Assembly: GCA_022402565.1 (NCBI GenBank)
Contig: JAKRSC010000008.1
Span: 186,001 to 250,000 of the forward strand
From: Hydrotalea sp.
GTDB taxonomy: Bacteria; Bacteroidota; Bacteroidia; Chitinophagales; Chitinophagaceae
Direction: 5' to 3'
DNA length: 64,000 bases
The position numbers were made by a program, and so were the translations under genes. Below the pieces are notes generated by a model. The model did no database searches. It was not told the DNA's origin and saw only the letters and a program-made list of their open reading frames with translations. Position 1 is the first letter of the stretch; every line of letters starts with the position of its first letter. Shown here in pieces: positions 8,347-17,225 of the stretch.

Positions 8347-9426
8347 ATGAAAATCTTATCGCTTACCTCTGCGCTCTTATTAACTGTGGCTGTTGCTTTC
8401 GCACAGCAACTTACTATTGACGGGCAGTTGGTTGGATTGCCTAATAATACACAAGTCTTCTTAAAAAATGCAACTGGTAAATCTCTTGCCACTGCTGTTT
8501 CTACTGCAGGTGGAAAGTTTACGATACAAACAAAGTTGGAAGAGCCTTCTATCTATTTGCTTGGATTTATTGGCTCAAAAGAGGAGATGGATATTTATGT
8601 AGGAAATGAAAATATTAAGTTAACAGGGCAAATGGATGCTTTCAAACAAATAAAAGTGGAAGGATCGAAATTTCACTCTGAGTATTCAATTTATAAGACT
8701 CGATTTGAACCCATTCGCCTGAAACTTGAGTCGCTGGCAGCGAATTATCAAACTGAAAAAGATCCAGCTAAGAAGGCACAAATGGTGAGAGAATTTGAAT
8801 CTCTATCACTACAAGTGGTGACAGAAGCGCAGAAATTTATTGCTGAAAAGCCTACTTCACCTTTGTCACCTTTTGTGCTCTATGCAGTAAATACTTTATT
8901 TGATGATTTGTCGCAAGTAGAAGAGTTATACGGAAGAATCAATGCTACTGCAAAAATAGGTCCTTATGCAAGAGAATTAGAGCGAATGTTTGCGGATGCA
9001 AAGGTTGGCGCAATTGGTACCCAAGCACTCGATTTTGTTCAGAATGATGAAAATGGAATTCCCTTTCAACTGTCTTCATTAAAGGGCAAATATGTATTAG
9101 TTGATTTTTGGGCAAGCTGGTGTAAGCCATGTAGAATAGAGAATCCAAATGTTGTAGCAGCATTTGAGCAATTTAAGGAAAAGAACTTCACTGTATTAGG
9201 TGTTTCATTGGATTATGATAAGCAAAATTGGATTAAAGCTATAGCTGATGATAAGTTGAACTGGAAACAAGTAAGTGATTTGAAATACTGGGAGAATGCA
9301 GTTGCACAGATGTATAAAGTGCAAAGCATTCCTCAAAATATTTTGATTGATCCCAGTGGAAAAATTATTGCAAAAAATTTAAGAGGGCCAGAGCTTCTTG
9401 AGAAGTTAGCAGCACTATTAAAATAA
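8347..9426 (+). CDS. TlpA-like thiol:disulfide oxidoreductase with N-terminal DUF4369-like domain
   Basis: Secreted thioredoxin-fold protein of 359 residues. Residues 1-20 look like a signal peptide ending in AFAQ. Residues 21 to about 110 resemble the DUF4369 beta domain that often precedes such proteins in Bacteroidota, followed by a helical linker. The C-terminal AhpC/TSA-thioredoxin domain carries WASWCKPC with Cys259 and Cys262, and a cis-proline region SIPQN. The likely role is reduction of disulfides in the periplasm. It starts 2 bases after hisIE, so it is probably read from the same transcript, although its function has no obvious link to histidine. Confidence 0.87.
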   Translation: MKILSLTSALLLTVAVAFAQQLTIDGQLVGLPNNTQVFLKNATGKSLATAVSTAGGKFTIQTKLEEPSIYLLGFIGSKEEMDIYVGNENIKLTGQMDAFKQIKVEGSKFHSEYSIYKTRFEPIRLKLESLAANYQTEKDPAKKAQMVREFESLSLQVVTEAQKFIAEKPTSPLSPFVLYAVNTLFDDLSQVEELYGRINATAKIGPYARELERMFADAKVGAIGTQALDFVQNDENGIPFQLSSLKGKYVLVDFWASWCKPCRIENPNVVAAFEQFKEKNFTVLGVSLDYDKQNWIKAIADDKLNWKQVSDLKYWENAVAQMYKVQSIPQNILIDPSGKIIAKNLRGPELLEKLAALLK

Positions 9427-9765
9427 CTTTTCATACTCCAATTCAGAAAACCCTACACAAATTGCTTTCCCGTCTTTTTCTAAGATGGGCCTTTTGATGG
9501 CACTTGTATTTTCTTTTAGGAAATGAATGATTTTTGATGAACTGTTGATTTTCGCTTGTTCATCGGGATGTAGCTTTTTCCAAGTAGTTCCTTTTTTGTT
9601 AAGTAACACGTTCCAATCAAATACTTCACCCCAGTGTTTAATTTTTTCGGGATTGATACCATCTTTTTTAAAGTTGTGAAATTGATAGGAGAGTCCTTTC
9701 TTCTCTAACCAAAGTCTTGCTTTTTTTACAGTATCGCAGTTGGGAATTCCGTATAGCGTATACAT
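9418..9765 (-). CDS. ArsC/Spx-family protein (YffB-like)
   Basis: A 115-residue thioredoxin-fold protein of the arsenate reductase/Spx family. The N-terminus MYTLYGIPNCDTVKKARLWL holds a single conserved Cys10, and the LDEKDG-type arginine region reads IKRPILEKDGKAICVGF. This pattern is closer to the YffB-like glutathione-associated subgroup than to true arsenate reductases, and no ars genes are nearby. It converges with the TlpA-like gene with a 9-base overlap at the stops. Confidence 0.82.
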   Translation of the reverse strand: MYTLYGIPNCDTVKKARLWLEKKGLSYQFHNFKKDGINPEKIKHWGEVFDWNVLLNKKGTTWKKLHPDEQAKINSSSKIIHFLKENTSAIKRPILEKDGKAICVGFSELEYEKLF

Positions 9766-9851
9766 GCAGTTTTTTGCAAAAATAATGGCATCCTTTCATC
9801 CAATTTTATTAAAAATAGAAAAAGTAATGCGGTAATTTGCAGTAATACGAC

Positions 9852-12311
9852 ATGAGAACATTCTTAACCCTATTGTTTTCCTATTTTATTGCGGTAAGTA
9901 TTGCGCAAACAAGTGACAAGAAAAATTTTGGAATTGTTCTTGGAAATGTTGTAGAAGCACAATCAAATAAGGCTGTTTCGTTTGCAACAGTTGGTTTGCA
10001 GTTGATTTCAGATACCACAATTGTGTATAAAACAGTATCTGATAAAAATGGGGCTTTTGAATTAGATCGAATAGCATTTGGGTACTATCGATTAAAAATT
10101 GAAGCAATAGGATTTAATACTTTCCAGCTTGATAGCATTCATCTTAGAGAGGAGCGGTACGATTTTAACTTGGGTGATTTAAAAATAAATCCAAGCTCCA
10201 ACCAGCTTACAGATGTGGTGGTTTATTCTGAAAAGCCAATTTTAGAAACAAAAGAGGGCTCCATTACATTAAATGTTGGAGAGAGCGCATTAAGTGGAGG
10301 GGCAACAACTTCCGAATTATTGAAAAGTATGCCATTAGTTTCTACCGATCCAAATGGTAATATTTTATTAAAAGGAAAAGAGCCTAAGATATTAATTGAT
10401 GAAAGACCAACTGAGTTAACATCTCAACAGTTACAAGATTTATTAGAAAGTTTACCGGGCTCAAGCATAGAAAAAATTGAGTTAATGTTGAATCCCCCGC
10501 CACAGTTTGCAAATGAGCCCGGAGGAGTAATCAACATTGTTACTAAAAAGGGAAAGATTGGATGGGTTGGAAGATTAAATTTAAGTGGTGGAACACGCGG
10601 AGAAGGAAATTTTTCTGGCAATGCGTCTTACAGAAACCAAAAGATGGCAGTTAGTATTCAAACTGGTTTGGGGGTAAGTCAGTTTACTGGGTTTTCCTAT
10701 TCTAGGAGAACAAATATTTATAGAGATTCAACAAACGGATTAAATACAGATGCGGATTTTATAAATCAAAATCTTCGACCTAATGCAAGAGTGCAACTAG
10801 ATTATGATTGGGATAAATTTCGCGCCATTAATATTAGTTATCAAGGTAATTTGAACCTTTTTAAAAATGAAAATGAGACTTGGTTTTCCAACATCAATAG
10901 ATTTGATGAAGTTTATAGAAGAAGTCAGCGAAGTAATATAAGTGATGGTATTGGCTTTAGCCATGGAATTCAATTAGCATATACGCTTAAAAGTAAAACA
11001 AAGCCAGGAGCAAGGTGGCAGTTTCAGATGTCTGGGAATTTAGGAAGAAATGAGAATGACAGAGATTTTTTTCAACAATTCTTAGACGGATCTATGAATG
11101 TTCTTTTTGATTCTACACAGCAACAGCTGCTCGATTATCAAAATGGCTCCTATGCAATTCGAATTAATTACAATCGTCCAATTGGTAAAAAGGGGCATCA
11201 GCTTGCAACAGGCACTTACTTTTCATCCAACCAAAATAGGAACAGTTTGGTGACACAGTTTTTAAGAAAGCAAGACCAAACATTTATTGAAAGCCCTTTA
11301 TTGAGCAACGATTATAATTTTAATATGGATATCTGGCACTATAGATTATCCATGACTTGGGTATTGCACAAAACAGTTCGATTGATAGCTGGTGCTGCAT
11401 TAGAAAAAACTGATATTTCTTTTCAGTTTTTCAAAGGTAATAGTGCAGATATAAGCAATGCCTATTGGAACTTACTTCCAAATTTTACGCTAAGAAAAGA
11501 ATTCAATAAGTCATTTAATACTTCGTTTGTTTACAGGGCCACTATACGTAGACCTGGAATAGGCGAACTCAATCCGAATGTTGATTATAACGATCCTTAT
11601 AACCTTCGATTTGGGAACCCTTTTTTGCAACCTACGCTTACAGACAATTTTGACTGGAATATTAGTTACGTGAAAGGAAAATATAATTTCAATACATCAG
11701 TAGGGTACAACAGAGTGAAAAATATCTTCAATACAATAAGAACATTAATTGAACAAGGAAAGACTCAGGTAACTTGGCTAAATATAGCAGATAGACAAGA
11801 ATATGAGTTGAGTGCTTGGGGCGGATATACGTTTAGCAAAAAACTACGAATGAATCTTAGTGCAGGGTATACCTATTTGAAATATGGTGAAGAAGAGAAA
11901 AAGTTATTTCGTTATCGTGATGGAAGCACATTCTACACTAGCCTCAACTATAGTTTAACCTTGAATCCACTCACAGTTTTTGAAGGGAATGCTAGATTCA
12001 GCAGTTTTGCAGATCCGCAAGGAAGAACAAGGAGTAATATCAATATGAATCTTGGATTTCAAAGAAAATTGTTTGAAAAAAGAATGACAGTTGGCTTTAA
12101 TATTATTGATCCTTTTACAACGCAACAAACTCAAAGCTTCACATTTGGACCTAATTTTTCTCTTGAAAGTTTTAGAGCTACTAGAACACGAAATTTTAGA
12201 CTTTCGGTAAGCTGGCAGCTTAACAAGATGGTACAAAAGAGTACTATGAGTGAAAAACAAAAGAAACAAGCATTGGAAAAAGTTCAAAAGGCTAGCCCCA
12301 AATCCACTTAA
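9852..12311 (+). CDS. Outer membrane beta-barrel protein with carboxypeptidase-regulatory-like domain and plug
   Basis: TonB-receptor-like outer membrane protein of 819 residues. A signal peptide (about 1-18) is followed by a carboxypeptidase-regulatory-like beta domain (about 28-110), a plug-like segment with TTSELLKSMPLVSTDPNGNI and NPPPQFANEPGGVINIVTKK (about 130-230), and a long barrel rich in alternating aromatic strands. The C-terminus is unusual: after the last strands it ends in a lysine-rich tail rather than a terminal aromatic. The substrate is unknown, with no SusD partner nearby. It overlaps the convergent glycosyltransferase by 20 bases. Confidence 0.85.
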   Translation: MRTFLTLLFSYFIAVSIAQTSDKKNFGIVLGNVVEAQSNKAVSFATVGLQLISDTTIVYKTVSDKNGAFELDRIAFGYYRLKIEAIGFNTFQLDSIHLREERYDFNLGDLKINPSSNQLTDVVVYSEKPILETKEGSITLNVGESALSGGATTSELLKSMPLVSTDPNGNILLKGKEPKILIDERPTELTSQQLQDLLESLPGSSIEKIELMLNPPPQFANEPGGVINIVTKKGKIGWVGRLNLSGGTRGEGNFSGNASYRNQKMAVSIQTGLGVSQFTGFSYSRRTNIYRDSTNGLNTDADFINQNLRPNARVQLDYDWDKFRAINISYQGNLNLFKNENETWFSNINRFDEVYRRSQRSNISDGIGFSHGIQLAYTLKSKTKPGARWQFQMSGNLGRNENDRDFFQQFLDGSMNVLFDSTQQQLLDYQNGSYAIRINYNRPIGKKGHQLATGTYFSSNQNRNSLVTQFLRKQDQTFIESPLLSNDYNFNMDIWHYRLSMTWVLHKTVRLIAGAALEKTDISFQFFKGNSADISNAYWNLLPNFTLRKEFNKSFNTSFVYRATIRRPGIGELNPNVDYNDPYNLRFGNPFLQPTLTDNFDWNISYVKGKYNFNTSVGYNRVKNIFNTIRTLIEQGKTQVTWLNIADRQEYELSAWGGYTFSKKLRMNLSAGYTYLKYGEEEKKLFRYRDGSTFYTSLNYSLTLNPLTVFEGNARFSSFADPQGRTRSNINMNLGFQRKLFEKRMTVGFNIIDPFTTQQTQSFTFGPNFSLESFRATRTRNFRLSVSWQLNKMVQKSTMSEKQKKQALEKVQKASPKST

Positions 12312-13446
12312 CCATTTTTTGGGCGTTGTTTTGGTTGTTAAAATGACTACCCAATAATTTCCTTCTTAACTCTAACTCCTCATTTGTAAAGGGCTGATGA
12401 TACAATTGTGCTACCGTGTCGGCAAAGGCTTGTGCAGATTTAGCTACATAACATGCAGATTCAAGATTGCTGCCGTCTACTGTAGCAGGATTAACAACTA
12501 CATGCCTTCCATGAAATAAAGCATGCACTAGTTTAATTTTAATACCAGTTTTAATATAGGAGGGAAGTACATGAATATGAGCTTTCTTTATCATATCCTC
12601 CATTTCTGCATCAGAAGGATTTTCTACTATACAAGTATGGGTTTGCTCATAAGTTTTCTTTTTGAGTCGCTCTGAAGGATTTTTTCCTGCAATAACAAAA
12701 GGAACTTTTAGCTTTTGAAATACGTTTTCAAGAAGCCAAAATGCTGCTTGTTCATTTGATGGAACACTCAAATCGCCATGATATAAGCAGTAACTTCCCA
12801 ATCCCTCTTGCCCAGATACCGACCAAGTGTCAGGAATATAAAGAGGTAAGTGTTCTATATTCTTACATCCAAACTCATTCCTATACACATCATCGTCCTT
12901 TTCAGTAACACCCCAAAAGGTAGCTTTTGATGCAATTTCGCGTTCGTAAGCTTTTAATCGGTTGCTTTCCCACTTGTAATATAGTTTCTTACTGAATGAC
13001 TTAGTAACTTCTGCAAGTTGACTATAATACTGATATTCAACATTATGAAGTCTAACAAAGCAAGGCCTTTCTTTGAATCTTGGATCCATTAATGGAAATG
13101 TGCAATGTACCCCTTCCATGAAAATTGGATAGTTATCTTGAAGTAACTTTTGAGCCAGTTGCTCATTTTGTCGGCTTGCAACTATATATGGAAGTTTAGT
13201 AGATAGCCCTTTATGTCCAACATTTCTGGAATAGTAATGAACAGATACACAATGTTGTTCTAGCTCCTTTTGAGGACCACGGCCATAATCAAAACAATGT
13301 AAGTGAATCTGAATCCCTTCTTGTTTAAGAGCAGGAAGTTTAAAATACAAGTCGTATACACCCCCATAATTTGGTGGGTAAGGAACGTTTAGGGAAACAA
13401 TATGGAGTATTTTATTCAAGCTGTTGGGGGTAATATTTGGTTCCAA
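12292..13446 (-). CDS. Glycosyltransferase, GT4-like
   Basis: 384-residue protein with a GT-B layout. The N-terminal acceptor domain begins KILHIVSLNVPYPPNYGG, and the C-terminal nucleotide-sugar domain has CLYHGDLSVPSNE, FVIAGKNPS and the segment HVLPSYIKTGIKIKLVHALFHG that corresponds to the donor-binding EX7E region. The donor and acceptor cannot be told. The ATG start lies inside the end of the upstream glycosyltransferase (31-base overlap); a TTG nine codons in would shorten the overlap. It probably acts in cell-surface glycan synthesis. Confidence 0.78.
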   Translation of the reverse strand: MEPNITPNSLNKILHIVSLNVPYPPNYGGVYDLYFKLPALKQEGIQIHLHCFDYGRGPQKELEQHCVSVHYYSRNVGHKGLSTKLPYIVASRQNEQLAQKLLQDNYPIFMEGVHCTFPLMDPRFKERPCFVRLHNVEYQYYSQLAEVTKSFSKKLYYKWESNRLKAYEREIASKATFWGVTEKDDDVYRNEFGCKNIEHLPLYIPDTWSVSGQEGLGSYCLYHGDLSVPSNEQAAFWLLENVFQKLKVPFVIAGKNPSERLKKKTYEQTHTCIVENPSDAEMEDMIKKAHIHVLPSYIKTGIKIKLVHALFHGRHVVVNPATVDGSNLESACYVAKSAQAFADTVAQLYHQPFTNEELELRRKLLGSHFNNQNNAQKMVKWIWG

Positions 13447-14510
13447 AATTCTATTAAAATTTGGGATTCATTTTCCCAATTGAGGACTTCACTAGCTTTT
13501 TTACATGCATTCTGAAGATCTTGATACTTAACATCGTCATTCATCACTTTGTTGAGGGCTCTAACCAATTCCTGCACCGTGAGTTCTTTAATAGGTTCTC
13601 CAAAAGGGAATTCTTTTAGTATTTCAAGATAGATTGGATAGCCAACACAAACCTGTGGAGTTCTTGCCATCATATAATCAAAAAAGCGGTTTGAGAGCGA
13701 TTGGTATTGGTTGAGGCCTTTTGATTCAAACAATGTAACCCCAACTTTAGCCTGCTCAGTTAGGTTTTTTAGTTGAACCGGCTCGAGCATTCCAGTTAAC
13801 GTAAAATTTTCTTTAGCGTTATGATAATCAATTAATTGAACAAGCTTGTTAAAGTAATTTCCATCTCCGGCTACTACGCATTGTGCATTCATTTGCTTAA
13901 CCGCCTGAACTAAAATGTCCCAGCCTCTACCATAGTTTACTGCGCCCTGACAAAGTATGAAGTCTTTTTTAGATACAGAAGGAAAGTCTTGCTTTAGAGG
14001 AAGGTTTCTAACTATTCGATAGTCAATATTGTATTTTGTTTTGAATGTATTTTTTAGATATGTATTTACAGTATAACCATTTTTGAATTTTGGTAAAAAT
14101 ATCTGTTCAATTTTGAGCCAAATTTTGTGAATCAGTGGTCTTGAAACCACCTCATAAAGCTCTGTAAAAAGCTCATGAGCATCCATCACAAGCTTTTTGC
14201 CCTTCAGTTTAGCAACCATATAGCAAGGTATAGCTGTGTCTAAGTCAACTGCACAAATGGCATCTGTTGGCGTAAACAAAAGTCTAAAGAACACGCGAAT
14301 TGAGAATTCTATATAAAATAACTTACCACTTTTAAACAGCATGGGCAAGTGGATCGTTTTAAAGTTAAAAGCATGATTTGTATTAAAGTACTTATTTTGT
14401 CTACCAATCATAATAACTTCAAAACCATTATTTTGTAGTGAATTTCCAATTTTGATCATTCGTTGATCAAACATTAGATTGTTGTTAACGGCAAAGCAAA
14501 TTCTATTCAC
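13416..14510 (-). CDS. Glycosyltransferase, GT4-like
   Basis: 364-residue GT-B type glycosyltransferase. N-terminal RICFAVNNNLMFDQRMIKIG is typical of the acceptor domain, and VMDAHELFTELYE is a recognisable GT4 motif. The C-terminal half has LCQGAVNYGRGWDILVQA, CVVAGDGNYF and the sugar-nucleotide segment GVTLFESKGLNQYQSLSNRFFDYM. It sits between a second glycosyltransferase and a VanX-like dipeptidase gene with 31-base and 4-base overlaps, so the three look like one operon. Confidence 0.8.
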   Translation of the reverse strand: MNRICFAVNNNLMFDQRMIKIGNSLQNNGFEVIMIGRQNKYFNTNHAFNFKTIHLPMLFKSGKLFYIEFSIRVFFRLLFTPTDAICAVDLDTAIPCYMVAKLKGKKLVMDAHELFTELYEVVSRPLIHKIWLKIEQIFLPKFKNGYTVNTYLKNTFKTKYNIDYRIVRNLPLKQDFPSVSKKDFILCQGAVNYGRGWDILVQAVKQMNAQCVVAGDGNYFNKLVQLIDYHNAKENFTLTGMLEPVQLKNLTEQAKVGVTLFESKGLNQYQSLSNRFFDYMMARTPQVCVGYPIYLEILKEFPFGEPIKELTVQELVRALNKVMNDDVKYQDLQNACKKASEVLNWENESQILIEFWNQILPPTA

Positions 14511-15244
14511 TTTTTAAAGCGTTGGTATGTTTTATAAACTGTTTTAAAGGGCAGGTCCAATACTGGGGCATTTGAGGTGGGTATTGGCAAGCTATAATGC
14601 CACCATTCTGTTTCTAAAGCTCTAAACCCAGCTTCCTCCATAGCAGCTCTTAATATTTTTCTATTTTTGATTACTTCTTGCTGGAATCCCAAAAAGGAGT
14701 GGTGCGCTGAGTCGGAAAAGTGATCAAAGTCAGTTCCCATATCTAAGCTTTTTCCTGTATGTAGGTCAAATAAGGTTAAATCTACAGCAATGCCTCTATT
14801 ATGGCCGCTCCCTTTTGCGGGATTGGCAGCGTATCTTTCGTCAGGAAAAATTTTCCACATTTCTTGGGTAACACTGTAGGGGCGATAGGCGTCATAAATG
14901 ATTATACCTAAACCTTTTGATTTGAGTTTTTTACAAGCTTTATTTAAAGCTTTTTCTGCAGGCTCTATGAGCATTGCAATTGGCTGTTTGTATAGTTTTT
15001 TACCTGTGAAATTATTGGTAGTTGCATACCTGAATTCGGTCTTAATTTCCCTTAATTCAATTTGAATTGGTATTAATAAAAAATTTGTATCTAATTGAAT
15101 ATGATTTATATATGAAGTTTTGTTATTAATTAGGTTTAATTGGGCGAAGCAATTCGGCATGGTATTTGGAAATAGGAACCCCGCTAGCATGTTCACGGTG
15201 GAAAAAATGGCTAGTACCATAATTTTTTTAATTGTAATTTTCAT
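14507..15244 (-). CDS. D-alanyl-D-alanine dipeptidase (VanX/DdpX-like), secreted
   Basis: Zinc metallopeptidase of the M15D type, predicted to cleave D-Ala-D-Ala. After a hydrophobic signal sequence (about 1-34, ending in CFAQ) come YDAYRPYSVTQEMW, the zinc motif GSGHNRGIAVDLTLFD with His and Asp ligands, and ETEWWHYS with the catalytic Glu and third ligand His. The export signal and absence of vanH/vanA argue for peptidoglycan fragment recycling rather than vancomycin resistance. Its start codon is only 11 bases from that of the divergent RlpA-like gene. Confidence 0.85.
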   Translation of the reverse strand: MKITIKKIMVLAIFSTVNMLAGFLFPNTMPNCFAQLNLINNKTSYINHIQLDTNFLLIPIQIELREIKTEFRYATTNNFTGKKLYKQPIAMLIEPAEKALNKACKKLKSKGLGIIIYDAYRPYSVTQEMWKIFPDERYAANPAKGSGHNRGIAVDLTLFDLHTGKSLDMGTDFDHFSDSAHHSFLGFQQEVIKNRKILRAAMEEAGFRALETEWWHYSLPIPTSNAPVLDLPFKTVYKTYQRFKK

Positions 15245-15255
15245 AACTGTATCTT

Positions 15256-15732
15256 ATGAATAGTAAGTCACAATATTATACAAAGGTATTTATGCTGCTT
15301 CTAATTTCTTTGACATTGAGCAGGGTTTCTCATAGTCAGGTGATAGAAATTGACAGTCTTGCTCCATTTTTAAAGGACTCCCTTTCTGTGGATTCTGTTA
15401 AAGTAAAGCAAGGAGTTCCGTTGGTTTTTGGAATTGCTAGCTTTTATAGTAGCAGCCTTCAAGGTACCAAAACGGCGACTGGAGAAATATATAGGCATGA
15501 AAAAATGACTGGGGCAAGTAACCATTTAAAGCTTAATACTTGGGTGAGGGTTACTAGAGTTACAACTGGTAAATCAATTATTGTTCGAATTAATGATAGG
15601 ATGGCTCCAAGAATGGCCAAAAAGGGTAGGGTAATAGATTTAAGTCGTTCTGCGGCAGCAAAGCTTGGATTTATGAAAAATGGCCTTACTAGAGTAAAAC
15701 TAGAGGTAATTGAACCCCCTGTTGGACGTTAA
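15256..15732 (+). CDS. RlpA-like double-psi beta-barrel protein
   Basis: 158-residue secreted protein of the RlpA (septal ring lytic transglycosylase) family. A signal sequence (about 1-28) is followed by the barrel: GIASFYSSSLQGTKTATGEIY, then TWVRVTRVTTGKSIIVRINDR with the conserved NDR, and VIDLSRSAAAKLGF. There is no SPOR domain, unlike RlpA of Gammaproteobacteria, so septal localisation by that route is not supported. Divergent from the VanX-like gene, which also acts on peptidoglycan. Confidence 0.84.
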   Translation: MNSKSQYYTKVFMLLLISLTLSRVSHSQVIEIDSLAPFLKDSLSVDSVKVKQGVPLVFGIASFYSSSLQGTKTATGEIYRHEKMTGASNHLKLNTWVRVTRVTTGKSIIVRINDRMAPRMAKKGRVIDLSRSAAAKLGFMKNGLTRVKLEVIEPPVGR

Positions 15733-15818
15733 GTTTTTGTAAGTTACCTCTTTATTTTAACTTTCTTTTCTGAAAATCATTTTCACCCACTATTTTTGTC
15801 AATAATAAAAAACTGTTT

Positions 15819-17171
15819 ATGAAGAAACTCACTTTGTCACTCCTAGTTTTGTTGATTGGCATGAGTGCAATGGCACAAAGTACAAACCTTAAAAAAAGGC
15901 CTACATTAGGGATTAGCTTTTTTGCACAAGATTTTGTGACACCTGAATTGATTGATAGATCTTCATTAGGTGATGTGCTTCGCCAAAAAAGCTGGAACAA
16001 ATTGCAAAACATGAACCCCGGTATTAACATCTCTTATTTTGAGGGATTAAGCGACCATGTTGATGTTATGGTTCGTTTGAATGGTAGTTTCGTTGCCTAC
16101 AATTTTGGTGGCGTTAATGGTCGTGTTAACCCAGATCCTAATAGAGATAAGTTGTTACTTGGTATTGATGCAAATGTTAATGTAAAACTACTTACTGATA
16201 ACTATACTATTGTTCCTTTTGTTAGCGCTGGTGTTGGTACCAAAATGTTTGGAGGAACTTATTTTGGCGCATATATCCCAACAGGTGTTGGTTTACAAAT
16301 TAGATTAGGTGATGAGGCTTTTTTGTTTACTCAATTTACTAACAATATAAAAGTAACTGATTGGACTCGTAATAATTTTGTTTCATCTATAGGTTTTGCT
16401 TCTCCAATTGGTAACAAAAAGCCAGAGCCTAAAGTTGTAACTCCTCCACCTCCACCTCCTCCAGTTAAAGAAGAGCCAAAAGATACTGATGGTGATGGTA
16501 TTACTGACGATAAGGATAAGTGTCCAACTGTTAAAGGAACTGCTAAGTACAATGGTTGTCCTATTCCAGATACTGATGGTGATGGAATTAATGATGAGCA
16601 AGATAAGTGTCCAACTGTGAAGGGTTTAGCTAAATATAATGGTTGTCCTATTCCAGATACTGATAAGGATGGCATTAACGATGAAGAAGATAAGTGTCCT
16701 ACTGTCGCTGGTTTAGCACGTTATAATGGTTGCCCAATTCCTGATACTGATGGTGATGGAGTAAACGATGAAGAAGATAAGTGTCCAACAGAAAAGGGAG
16801 ATCCAAGTAATGCAGGTTGTCCAAAATTGGCAGATCTAAACTTCAATAATAAGAGTGTTACTTTCTTGACTGGAAGTGCTGTATTAAGCAAGCAAGCTGC
16901 TGTTGAATTAGATAAGCTTTATGCTATTCTAAATGAAAGACCAAATGTTGCTATCAACATAGAAGGTCATACAGACAATACAGGTCGTCCTGAAACTAAC
17001 AAAACTTTATCTCAAAAGCGTGCAGACGCTGTAAAAGCATACTTAGTTAAGAAGGGCATTGCAGAAGATAGAATGACTGCAACTGGATTTGGTCCTGAAA
17101 AGCCTGTTGCTGATAATAAAACTGCCGCTGGTCGTGCAGAAAATAGAAGAGTAGAATTTAGCCTTCGTTAA
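15819..17171 (+). CDS. OmpA-family protein with thrombospondin type 3 repeats
   Basis: 450-residue outer membrane protein linking the membrane to peptidoglycan. Signal peptide is about 1-19. An N-terminal beta-barrel-like domain runs to about 200, then a poly-proline linker (TPPPPPPPVKEEP), four 29-residue calcium-binding thrombospondin type 3 repeats of the form DTDGDGINDEQDKCPT, and a C-terminal OmpA domain with IEGHTDNTGRPETNKTLSQKR and ENRRVEF. The peptidoglycan-binding Asp and Arg of the OmpA domain are present. A strong terminator follows at 17194. Confidence 0.93.
   Translation: MKKLTLSLLVLLIGMSAMAQSTNLKKRPTLGISFFAQDFVTPELIDRSSLGDVLRQKSWNKLQNMNPGINISYFEGLSDHVDVMVRLNGSFVAYNFGGVNGRVNPDPNRDKLLLGIDANVNVKLLTDNYTIVPFVSAGVGTKMFGGTYFGAYIPTGVGLQIRLGDEAFLFTQFTNNIKVTDWTRNNFVSSIGFASPIGNKKPEPKVVTPPPPPPPVKEEPKDTDGDGITDDKDKCPTVKGTAKYNGCPIPDTDGDGINDEQDKCPTVKGLAKYNGCPIPDTDKDGINDEEDKCPTVAGLARYNGCPIPDTDGDGVNDEEDKCPTEKGDPSNAGCPKLADLNFNNKSVTFLTGSAVLSKQAAVELDKLYAILNERPNVAINIEGHTDNTGRPETNKTLSQKRADAVKAYLVKKGIAEDRMTATGFGPEKPVADNKTAAGRAENRRVEFSLR
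16482..16829 (+). repeat. Four tandem 87-bp units encoding TSP type 3 repeats
   Basis: Units begin at 16482, 16569, 16656 and 16743, each exactly 87 bases, encoding 29 residues of the form DTDGDGxxDxxDKCPTxxG. The last unit is divergent in its second half. The exact period suggests duplication within the gene. The aspartates match calcium ligands and the single cysteine pairs per unit match the family. Confidence 0.92.
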
Positions 17172-17193
17172 TTTAAGATGAACTATGTATATC

Positions 17194-17224
17194 AGCGGGT
17201 CTCTATATGAGGCCCGCTTTTTTT
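17194..17224 (+). terminator. Intrinsic terminator after the OmpA-family gene
   Basis: Inverted repeat AGCGGG...CCCGCT with an inner CTC/GAG extension, followed by a T run (17218-17224). It lies 22 bases after the OmpA stop and one base before the end of convergent murB. Confidence 0.85.
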
Positions 17225-17225
17225 A

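Noticed and set aside
9418-9765. Arsenic resistance gene
   Set aside because: The protein is of the ArsC fold, but no arsB or arsR is nearby and its motif set is closer to the YffB-like subgroup.
14507-15244. Vancomycin resistance locus
   Set aside because: Only a VanX-like dipeptidase is present; there is no VanH, VanA or VanRS, and the protein is secreted.
16331-16675. Long reverse-strand reading frame opposite the OmpA repeats
   Set aside because: It is the complement of the repeat region, its protein only echoes the 87-base period, and the plus-strand frame has clear domain support.
16482-16829. Regular repeats that could suggest a CRISPR array
   Set aside because: The 87-base units are coding, in frame and without spacers; they encode TSP type 3 repeats.
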